Source: Camellia lanceoleosa (lineage: Eukaryota; Streptophyta; Magnoliopsida; Ericales; Theaceae). Taken from it: a stretch of DNA of 64,000 bases. Shown piece by piece: positions 46,734 to 56,670 of the stretch. Location of the stretch: NCBI GenBank assembly GCA_025200525.1, contig CM045762.1, forward strand, positions 87,424,717-87,488,716. The letters run 5' to 3'. Position 1 is the first letter of the stretch, and each line of letters opens with the position of its first letter. Under the pieces are notes generated by a model. That model did not search any database. It saw only the letters and a program-made list of their open reading frames with translations, and was not told where the DNA came from. Position numbers and translations under genes: made by a program.

Positions 46734-48452
46734 AATCAATATTTGAAAGGAGTTTTGGAATTACACTATCTAAAAAAAACTTATATAATATTTGATGAGA
46801 GAAACAAGTTCTTAAAATGAATTATCAATCACATATAAGGGATTAGAAGCTAGCCAATAAAAGATTTTTTAATTATTTAAAAAATTAAATATCAAGAGAA
46901 ATAATCTATGGAAGATGTGAATTGATTCCTATACTTTAGTGGTATAAAAATCTAAATTTTAAAATCGATCATTTTAAGATTTCTAAATTTAAATTTTTAA
47001 ATGGATTAATTAACTTTCTTTTTGAAATGTGTAAATCAAGATATAATAAGATTATTTAAATGATTCAATAAATAGTAAAATATTTTTTTTATTATTTTAA
47101 AACTGATTAGTTAACTTTTCTTTTTTAAATTTCTAAATTTAAATTTATAGATGAATTAATTAATTTTTTTTTTGAAATGTATAAATCAAGACATAATAAG
47201 TTTTTTTAATGGTTCAATAAAATTTGGCCAATAGAAGATTTTTTTTAATTATTTAAAAAATAAAAATTCTAAAAAAATAATATGAGAGTTTTAAGTTTCA
47301 CAAGGTTCTTCTCATTAGAAACCCTATTTTCGTTAACATATAGTATATATTTGTAGTCTTCTAAAATAGCAAGGATGGGATTGATTATGCAACTTATACA
47401 GTCACATATATCTCAGTGGTTGAGTAAGTAATGAAATGAATCGTAATTTCATTGTGCGCTTTACAAAATATATGGGAAATAAAAAAATTAGATAATTTGC
47501 TTGAGTAGCTCATTGATTAAGTGAATATGAACGAATCATAAATGTAAACATTCTAAAATTGACTTTCACTAATGCTAAAGTACAAGTTTTGTGTGTGCTA
47601 AAATTTCACCATACAACCAATATTTTGATATTCCTCTTGGAATTTTGAGAATAAACCAAATCAACAAGTAATTGCTAATGAGATCCACGCCTACAAGACC
47701 GAAAAAATAATTAACCCAGTTATTCGTCAACCGAAAGGACACTTAGATGACAAAGTTAGTAAGCAATTTTGGAAATATAATTGTGGAGAGTTTAATAAGT
47801 ACAAATTCACACATACCTCAGACTGTGCTTGCTTTTATATAGAGTGTCATGCCTCTCCTAGAAGTTATCTTCTTATCAAACACTTACTCCCTTTAAAAAT
47901 AACATATCATCATCACGATTAACCTCTCAGAAGAGTCCTAACTTACCTAACTTAAGAATCGTTCTTCTACAAGGACTCATGTCTTTCACCGCTTATCTTA
48001 GCCTAGGTGTAGATAGCTTACACACCTTGGCTAGTTGCACTCCGCCACATGGCACCTCGGCCCAAGGCCCTACCCCATATGGACAAGATGAAAATTATGT
48101 TCCCACAAGTTTAATTGATACACATAATTTGCGGATGATTGTGTATTCAATAAGAATAGTCTTGCCTTGAAATCTCTAGCTATATATTCACATTCATAAA
48201 AGGGCTTACAAATTACTAGAAAGTGTCTTGGAGGTAGAAGGAAAAGACATAAAAGGAGTAAAATTTGATGTACTTTTTTACTAATTTCATAATATTTTTG
48301 ATTCAGTTTAAAAGAATTTTTCTACCTTTATTTATCACTTTCAAAATAAATTTTGCATGAATTTCAATATGAAACAATATCCATGAGATATTTATTAACA
48401 TTTATCTTTAAAATATATATATTTTAGTCCTATAAGTAGGGAACTGGATGAG
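46734..48452. other. AT-rich spacer, no gene
   Basis: No credible coding region. 47970-48090 is GC-richer but holds only a 63-codon frame without motifs. Confidence 0.5.
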
Positions 48453-49330
48453 TGTCAACCCGAACTGACATCTAGAGGTTTGGGACATGACTGACTAGTA
48501 ATCATAGATTACCTATGGTTTCTTCACCAAATCACAAAATATTAATTGAATAGCGAGACCTAAAGTGAAAGTAAATACATAAGTAATATTGTCTATTGGA
48601 CTGTACATACATAATATGAACCAAATACTTAAAACATTTCATATACACACTTATATATATACACAAACATTCATCTCATACATACCCCAAGACCATACAT
48701 ATGACTTATCAAAACTTAACAAAACTAAGACTTTACAAAACTTGGACAAAACAAAAGCTAAAGCTTCAACACAGAGGGACATCCCGAATGGTCTTCAAAA
48801 AGAGGTTGACTCTAGAGCAAACTCTAATGCGGATCCTCCTGATGCTCACCTACATATATAGGGAAAGAGGGGTGAGTTAAAAGCCCAATGAGTAATGTCA
48901 AAATAAAGAGGTTAAATGAATGAGTTCTAAAACTTTATAAAAACAACATTCTTAACATGATCAAAGCATTTTTCAGATATATATATATACATATATAATA
49001 GATAAAGTTTATCAAACCTTTTTGCAAGTTAAATACATTACGAGGTACGTCAAATAGCATTATTAAAACTTGACAAAATGATCTCAACGGATCAAAACCA
49101 TAAAGAACATCCACAACAGAACAAAAGTATACAGAACGTCTATAACAAATCGATAACATACAGAATGTCCATAAAAGAACGAAGCCATACAAAACGATCA
49201 TTCATGATCGGAACCATACAGAATGATCATCAAAGATCGGCAACATACAGAACATTTATAACGAATCAATAATATATACAAAACATCTATGACGAGTCGA
49301 AGACAAAATGAATATAACGATTCTAATTTT
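48453..49330 (-). mobile_element. Gene-less TGTNAC element, terminal part (copy h-left)
   Basis: Starts TGTCAACCCG. It shares GACTAGTAATCATAGATTACC and TTGTCTATTGGACTG with the start of copy b. The signature GGGGTGAGTTAAAAGCCCAA is at 48868-48887. A minisatellite follows at 49094-49310. It meets an oppositely oriented copy at about 49330. Confidence 0.6.
49094..49310. repeat. Minisatellite, about 30-35-bp unit
   Basis: Repeats of CATACAGAACGTCTATAACA, then AATCGATAA with many changes, about six copies, in copy h-left. It parallels the minisatellite at the same relative place in copy b. Confidence 0.65.
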
Positions 49331-50480
49331 AATCCAACCATTTTGTATCTTGGACTCGGGTTTCTTAGTTTTGTAGTGTTGTTCATATCTTTTCCCCTCA
49401 TACGTCCTTGAGTTTGGCTGTTGGATTGTTATGGTTGTGTTTGGAACAGGTTGGTTGCTTGGTTTTCAAACTTTTGTTGTCCAGAATTTTACTCCGCTTG
49501 AGCGGCACTTCTTGCGCTCGAAAAGGATTTGTGAACTCTCAGTACTTTTGTAAGTTTGCAAAACTATTGGAAGAGTATATTCTACGCTGGAGCGGTGTTT
49601 TTTGCGCTCAAGCAGTCTCATCTCGAGCGGTCTTTCTTGCGCTCAAGCGTTGGTCTACTAACTGCAAAAGTACTAGGAGTGTGTATTCTGCGCTCGAGCG
49701 AGACTTCTTGCGCTCGAGCAGAACAACTTATTGTGTCTGACGTTCGAGCATCACTTTTTACATTCGAGCGGACTGTGCGTATATCGGTTCGCAGTAGTAC
49801 CTTTCTACATCACTTTTTCATATCTTTTTCTCTTAAAATCCTAGATCTAGAGCCTCTCTCTCTAAAACTCTCTCTCTCTCTCTCTACATTTTCGTCTAGA
49901 TCCATTGGCTTCTTTACCTTAGTGTCTTTGGGAAGATGTAGAGCATCTCAAGAGCTTTAATTTGGTCCGAACAAAACTTGGTTTTGGCATTTTTGAAGTT
50001 TCTTTCTTACTTTGCTCATCTTCGAAACTTGAGATAGGGACTTTCTATACTATTTTATGAGTTTTAACTTAGTTATTCGTTGATGTGTAAAGAATATTGG
50101 AATTTGGAATGATTTTGAACAAACTTAGGGTTTTGGTTTAAAATCAAAAGAGGGGTTTTCAAATGTATATATTAAAAATGGTTATAGGAGTAGATGTGAG
50201 GTTGTGTTGCGATAGATTTGTTGATTTTGATACCTGGGAGGATTTTGGAAGAAAAGGGAATTTTGCCTTAAAATGTCTTAAATAGTTATTTTGCACAAAT
50301 AAATGAAATTGGTATTAGGAATATGAAATTGGATGGATTTTTATATAAATGGTGAAATTGGATATGTAATACCTCTCACCTATGGAAATTCGGATAATTT
50401 ATCTGTCTTTGAGATTGTATATCTGTTTTGGGCCATCGGTAGAGGATAACTATGATTGCTGTAGAAATTGTATGAGGGCT
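49331..50480 (+). mobile_element. Gene-less TGTNAC element, copy h-right, cut by the gypsy LTR
   Basis: Homologous to copy c in order: GTTATGGTTGTGTTTGGAAC, then palindrome cluster, CACTTTTTCATATC, CT leader (49855-49885), TTGAGATAGGGACTTT, and the body up to TTTTGGGCCATCGGTAGAGG. It stops abruptly at 50480, where the LTR begins TGTAACAACG. The remaining half is presumably beyond the other side of the gypsy element, outside the window. Confidence 0.7.
49493..49774. repeat. Paired-palindrome cluster in copy h-right, five pairs
   Basis: Pairs at 49495/49515, 49585/49605, 49620/49640, 49691/49711 and about 49741/49761, each 10 + 10 + 10 bases (for example CGCTCGAGCG, AGACTTCTTG, CGCTCGAGCA). 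This is the best-preserved array. Confidence 0.9.
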
Positions 50481-52189
50481 TGTAACAACGCCCGCGGGGG
50501 GCCTCGCTACAGTTCGGACTCGATTTTGTCGCGGTTCCAAATCTTGAACCAAAGAGTCCAAATCCGGCAAATCGTTTTGAAGGAAAACAGATTTTTTTGA
50601 AAGAAGTGCCAAACATGGACTGCTTTGCCAGATAACAGAGTCGCCACCTAAATATTTTTTAAAATGGGAAATTTAGGAAACCCTAACTCGGTGCCAAAGG
50701 CCACGTGTCCGTCATCACCAAAGTTGGCTCGGGAACTTGGGTACGATTGGGGAAGGTCACATCGTGAGCACCCCCGCTCGCCCGGTCAAAGACCGGCCTC
50801 TACTAACCACGATATCTGTTTTTGAAAACTTTGTGAGTTCTTATTCCGGTTATTAGCCTAGGTTACTATGTGATGCGCACAGCATACAAGTATAGACTGA
50901 ATCGCCTGAGTTGGAACAAAACATTTCATGCTTGTTTGTTTGAAAATGGTTTGATGGTGCTACTCGCAAGTAGGCTAAGACGCGGATTTGCCACCCTCGG
51001 GTGGGCTTAGAAAACATGGTTTTGTCACAATCTAGTGGGCTTAAAACAAACATTTGATGAATTGTCCCAATTCAGATAACTCAACCTTCACCCACAGGCA
51101 TTCAAGGCAGTTATATCACATAAGCATTTAGCCTCATGGTAAGCATGCAATCATGGCAACACTCACACGCATGCAAGTATGCTAAAGCATAACAACTCAC
51201 CAAGTACTCCAAGCCAAAACAGAAAACTGATTAGAAATCATGCATGATCCTAAGTATACTGTAATGCCTAATGCAACACACGCAGAGATGCAACTATAGC
51301 AGGCTCGGCTATTCTAAATATGGCATATGAGATGCAACAGCTATCACGTACTCAACTTGGAATTGAAATACAGATGCAGTTTGTATGATGCGCCGAGCCC
51401 GATGCATGTAAAACAGATGAATGAATGCAAACATGCTATCATACTGTGTGCTAATTGAAATATGCCCTATATCTAACCATTGTAAGCGGATAAATAAAAG
51501 GGAGAAAGAAATGGGGGTTGGAAGACATACATCGCACTCACACACCCTTATTACAGTATTGCCCTCGCGCAGAGGGTCCAAATAAATAATAATACAGATC
51601 CGAATAAAAGAATATTACAGTCCGAAATATACAGATTCCTAATTAATTAACAATTAACTAAGAAAGCTGTAAACTGGCGCGCAGGCCAGGGGGCTGCCTT
51701 GCTATGATGAATAATGCATGTCGGGCTGCTTCGGGTGGAAATCCACTGGGATGCCCCAATTAGCCTCTGTTTGCACTGTGTCTCGAAATGCGTGCCGGAT
51801 TCCGAAAAGTTGCTGATCCTGGATTTTGCTGCAACAGAGCGTGAAAAGGGCACAAAGAATGTATTTCACAAATATATGCATGCCTCGATCCTCGTGCCAC
51901 CAATCACGCATATCGATGCATGATGGCCGAGGAACCGAATTGCACAACTCAATATCAGATGAATGCAGATGAATGCTACAACAAAACCTAACTCCATCAT
52001 GGGTAATCCGGAGTGTCGGTGACCTGGGAATTGAGACCCGTTCCGTCACTCAGAGTACGAAACGCGTTTCGCTTCTCGCGTGCGCTAACGCCGTCTCCAA
52101 CACGATGCAATATGCATGATATGCATGAAATGCAACTAAGATACAGCCTAGTATGCACAATGCTGTGAAAATGAGATGAAAATGAGATG

Positions 52190-52775
52190 CTCGAAATACG
52201 TCCCCACGGGCACGCAAACCGAGACAATGATGAAACGCAAATCGGATAAGACCGGCAGCCAAAATGCGTGCACACGCACGCAAACCGAGACGATGATAAG
52301 ATGAGAAAATCGGATACAACCGGCAGTGCCAAACGCGCCACGTGCACGCAAAACCGAGGCAATGATAAAATGCAATGAAATGGCACACGGAATGCCGCGA
52401 TGGGCTTACACCAACATGGGAGAGCCTCACCACTCACATAGACGCCGTCGGATAAAGAAGTGCCTCGAAATGCGTGCACACGGGCACGCAAACCGAGGCA
52501 ATGGCATACAAGCATGAAAATGCAAATTGGGCTTACGCCAACATGAGAGGGCCTCAATCACACTCACATAGGCTGCCGTCGGATAAAAATGAAGTGCCTC
52601 GAAATGCGTGCACACGGGCACGCAAACCGAGGCAATGGCATACAAGCATGAAAATGCAAATTGGGCTTACGCCAACATGAGAGGGCCTCAACCACACTCA
52701 CATAGGCTGCCGGCAGATAAAACGAGGCTGCCTCGAAATGCGCGCACACGGGCACGCAAACCGAGGCGAGGCTCT
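52190..52775. repeat. Tandem array in the LTR, 134-bp unit
   Basis: The block TGCCTCGAAATGCGTGCACA, then CGGGCACGCAAACCGAGGC starts at 52461, 52595 and 52729 (134-bp spacing), with older, shorter relatives at 52190-52400. Confidence 0.9.
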
Positions 52776-53025
52776 AAAGCACCAAAATGACATGCGAATG
52801 AGATGTGGCGAATGGCATAAGGAAGATGCAAAATTCAGCAACTAAAATAATGCAAAAACAGCCCCCAAATTATGATAAAATTGCAACCGATGCCCAAAAT
52901 GCGATGAAATGCACCCGAAATGGCCTACAGCCCTATTAAACATACAGAATATGGACATGGAATGCAAAACAGTGGCAAGGCAGCCCCTAAACTAGCATTT
53001 TATCAGCACAAAGCAAGGCCAAATA

Positions 53026-53990
53026 ATGCTCACAAGTATGGAAACAAAAGCTTGCAAAAATACGGTAAAAGAGGGGAATTACAAAGCAAGTGATATGTAC
53101 AATGCTCAAACCCAAAAAATCAGTTCTACAACATTGAAGATGGAACAAAAATATGCACAAATTCAAGAGATGACAACCTCTAAATCAGTATGTATATATG
53201 CTAAACATAGCATGCAAAATAAGGGCCAAAAGAGGGTTATAAAGAGAGGTACCAAATGGATGCACCAAACCACTTAAGACCCTTGACAAAAAGTGTAGAA
53301 TAGACCAAAACAAGACACTCTCTAAGCCTGATGGAGGCTCAAAACAGTAGCTAAACAAGTCTAACAAAGCATGCAAATTTACGGTAAAATGAAAGGATTT
53401 CAAAGGAAGTACCACAAATATACACCAAATGTCTTAAGACCCTAAACAAAACATGACAAGGAGACAAAACTAAGGCTATTTCTAAGCCTGATGAAGGCTG
53501 AAATCCGGAGCCAAATAAGTCTAACAAAGCATGCAAAATAATGAACTAAAGAGAGGTCTTGAGACAAGTAGTATATAGAAAATTCAAACAGCAAAATTTC
53601 CTTCTACAACATTGAAGAGGAGCCTAAAATATGTATATTTACAGTAGATGGAAACCTCAAAATCAGAATAAAATCATGCTAGAAATGCCATGCAAAATAG
53701 GGCCACCAAAAGGGCTACAATGAAAAGTATGTAAAGCATTCACCAAATAGCCAAACATTCTTGATGAAACATGTAAAGGGGGTCAAAATAAGACCCCTTT
53801 CAGTTCTGACCAAGGTCCAAAACCAAAAACACAAAGGGCTACAAAACCATGCAAAAATCAAGGCCTAAAGAGGATTATAAAGGGAGATGGTACAAGCTTT
53901 CACCAAACATGGTTGAGCCCTTCTTCAATGTTGAAGAGGGGCTCAAAATAAACACTTTATCAGTTCATGGCAGCCACGAAATCAGATCAT
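53026..53990. repeat. Degenerate tandem array in the LTR, about 160-bp unit
   Basis: TCTAAGCCTGATG, then TCTAACAAAGCATGCAAA recurs at 53321 and 53481. Related AAAGGGCTACAA/CATGCAAAAT blocks extend on both sides. Confidence 0.7.
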
Positions 53991-54414
53991 ACATAGGCTA
54001 GAACTTTGATGCAAGAAATGAGCTAGAAAGAGGGAAATGACCACTCACCCTTGTAGACAAGTCTTGGCTGCTTCTTTGCTTGAGAAGTGGTGCCTCCTAG
54101 CTGCTAGAAAGCTCCCTTGGCTGCTGGAAATGGATTGGTGGTGGTTGTGCTTGAAGATGATGAAGAAATGGCCTAGAACCTTGAAGCTTTTAGGTTTTGG
54201 CTATAGAAAATGGAAGCTTTTGAATATCCAAGGCTCAAAGATTTTTTTTCTCCTCTCAAAACAGGTTCGGCAATACCGGAAATAGACAAGAAAGAGGGAC
54301 TAAAAGGAGGGCCAAAGGGTTGAAATATCTTTCCCAAAATATCTAGATATTTTGAGGGCAAAATATCTAGATATTTTGAGGGCAAACAAAAAGATTTTGT
54401 TTGGCCAGGCGGGC

Positions 54415-54890
54415 ATCTCGAGACCGCAGTTGTTCCTGAATGATGGAACAGAGGTACCGCCAAAATTGAACAAAAACTAATGCAAAACGAAAAGCTCGGG
54501 ACCAAAACCATGGGTCCCGAAAATGGGTCAGAGGCACCTAAGTGGTGTTCGCCAAGTGGGTTTCGAGACCCCAGTGTCCCTGAAGGACCAAACAGAGGTG
54601 TCTCGCCAAAAATGAACAGACATCAATGCAAAATGAATGCTCGGGGCCAAAACCGCAGTTCGATCCCGAAATGGGTCACGCACCTAAGTGGTGTTCGGTC
54701 GAAGTGGGTCTCAGAGACCCAGTGTCCCTGGAAGGACCAAGCAGAGGTGTTCCGCCAAAAATGAGCAGACAACGATGCAAAATGAATGCTCGGGCCAAAA
54801 CCGCTGCGGGGATCCCGAAATGGGCCGCCGCACCTAAGTGGTGGTGTTGGTCAAGTGGGTTTCGAGCCCCAGTGTCCCTTAAACGGAGTA
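54415..54890. repeat. Tandem array in the LTR, about 147-bp unit, three copies
   Basis: ATGCAAAATGAATGCTCGGG, then CCCAGTGTCCCT recurs with starts near 54480, 54626 and 54775. GC-richer than the surroundings. Confidence 0.85.
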
Positions 54891-55241
54891 AATGAGATGC
54901 ATGCCAAAACCGGAGAAATCGGAGATGGTTGGGCGTCCCAACCGAGGCACACACGGCCTAACGGCTCAAAACCGAACCGGCCCGAATGGGAAAAATGGCC
55001 TACGGCCACGAAAAGTAGCTCACGGCCACCGGAGATAGTCTACGGACCACCCTTCCTCAGAAAGAAAACAGAGAAAACCGAGTCCGTTCGCAAATCGAGA
55101 CAAGGCATGAAGAGAGTTCGAAGTCCGGAGGCAAGGCGACGGCCGCGACTCGAGACTTCGAACGAGCACAAGATGCAACATCACCGAAGCCAATCGGTGA
55201 CGCTCGAAGTCTTAAGGTCGGTCAAAAACGGGGTGTCTACA

Positions 55242-55253
55242 GTTGCCCCTCTT
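55242..55253 (-). other. Polypurine tract of the gypsy element
   Basis: The - strand reads AAGAGGGGCAAC immediately before the LTR start TGTAGACACCCC, the expected plus-strand primer position. Confidence 0.75.
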
Positions 55254-55394
55254 GACAGAACTCGGAAGTCATAAGAATGACGGAGTGAATGACAAAGCCT
55301 AGAGACGACCCATTTTTGACAAGGCCGAAGACTTAGACAACCATACAAGATAAATAGAGATATGTATGCCCGCAGCAGGGGCAAAATGCAAATG

Positions 55395-55715
55395 GTATGC
55401 AAGAAGCCGATGTAACAGATGTTCAGCAAATGCAAAGAGTCGTAATAAAGCAAGTATTCGCAAATAGATGCAACAGTTATAAGCAAGAATGCACAGCAAC
55501 AGGATGCCAAATGTAACTCGATGTTCGTGCAAATGCAAAGAGTCAGAATGAAGCAAGTATTCGCAAATAGATGCAACAGCTTATAAGCAAGAATGCAAAG
55601 CAACAAGATGCCAAATGTAACTCGATGTTCAGGCAAATGCAAAGAGTCAGAATGAAGCAAGTATTCGCAAATAGATGCAACAGTTATAAGCAAGAATGCA
55701 AAGAAACAACTATAT
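55395..55715. repeat. Tandem array, about 104-bp unit, three copies
   Basis: CAAATGCAAAGAGTC, then AAGCAAGTATTCGCAAATAG recurs with about 104-bp spacing, in the internal region just inside the polypurine tract. Confidence 0.88.
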
Positions 55716-55814
55716 TTCATGCAGTTAGGAATGCGGAGAATTATTCAATTCTCGTCGCGTCTCACACGGAGAAGATACGATACCTGCGCGATTCGTCCGA
55801 TCGAATGATACAGT

Positions 55815-56375
55815 GCACAAAATAGTGCGATACGCTAAACAGCGCGATTGATTTGAAATGCACAAGACAGTGCGATACGCAAAACAGCGCGATTGATTAT
55901 CTGCACAAAACAGTGCGATGCGCAAAACAGCGTGATTGATTTGAAATGCACAAGACAGTGCGATACGCAAAACAGCGCGATCGATTTGAAATGCACAAGA
56001 TAAAGGCGATGCGCAAAAACAAATATGATTGATAAACTGCACAAAACAGTGCGATGCGCAAAATAGCGCGAATGATTTGAAATGCACAAGACAGTGCGAT
56101 TGAGGTGCGCAAAATAGCGCGATTGATTAACTGCACAAAACAGTGCGATGCGCAAAATAGCGCGATTGATTTGAAATGCACAAGACAGTGCGATTGAGGT
56201 GCGCAAAATAGCGCGATTGATTAACTGCACAAAACAGTGCGATGCGCAAAATAGCGCGAATGATTTGAAATGCACAAGACAGTGCGATTGAGGTGCGCAA
56301 AATAGCGCGATTGATAAACTGCACAAAACAGTGCGATACGCTAAACAGCGCGATTGATTTGTAATGCACTAACAA
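55815..56375. repeat. Tandem array, about 45-bp unit, roughly a dozen copies
   Basis: The unit is CACAAAACAGTGCGATGCGC, then AAAATAGCGCGATTGAT, then TTGAAATG or AACTG. Because 45 is a multiple of three, the - strand stays open for 94-163 codons. These frames repeat short words such as CAFQIN and FAHRTVLC and are not genes. Confidence 0.92.
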
Positions 56376-56379
56376 GTGC

Positions 56380-56670
56380 AGGTGAAGTGTGCATGACAAT
56401 GCGAGTAATGAGCATGGTGTGATTGATACACAAAGTGAGCAGAGTATGATAGATATACTAAAGGTGAACACAAAATGTGATAGATGCACTAAGTGAACGA
56501 GTATGATGGATATACTAAAGGTGCGTGACGGATACACAAAATGTGATATAGAAAATGAGAATGTGTGTGATAGATACACAAAAATGAATGAAGTGTGATT
56601 GATACACTAAAATGAGAGAAGTGTGATCGATACACTAAGTGAAATGAGAAAGAAACTTGATAGGTACAAT
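56380..56670. repeat. Short-unit array, about 28-32 bp
   Basis: Repeats of GTGTGATNGATACACTAAA and AATGAG-like words, derived in style from the adjacent 45-bp array. Confidence 0.7.

Larger units (their letters stand above)
50481..55241 (-). repeat. 3' LTR of the gypsy element, about 4.76 kb
   Basis: On the - strand it begins TGTAGACACCCCG directly after the polypurine tract and ends CGGGCGTTGTTACA. 50481-51243 is repeated at 63242-64000. It holds at least three tandem arrays, listed separately. Open frames of 60-190 codons on both strands across the arrays are repeat by-products. The very long LTR fits Tat/Ogre lineages. Confidence 0.82.

Noticed and set aside
22815..49774. Spaced palindromic repeats as a CRISPR-like array
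   Set aside because: Units are 10 bp, degenerate and in a plant nuclear context with transposons. No cas genes, and spacers are only 10 bp.
49408..49960. 110- and 134-codon + frames
   Set aside because: The apparent repeats in the peptide reflect the 10-10-10 DNA units. Copy c, a homologue, does not keep the frame.
51997..52755. Overlapping 60-186-codon frames on both strands
   Set aside because: They come from the 134-bp tandem array in the gypsy LTR. The same peptides recur per unit.
54480..55274. Frames of 89-162 codons on +
   Set aside because: LTR array of about 147 bp. They run antisense to the element and show no protein family features.
55835..56579. Open frames of 94-163 codons on the - strand
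   Set aside because: They repeat the same short peptide words because the 45-bp array unit is a multiple of three. No domain features.
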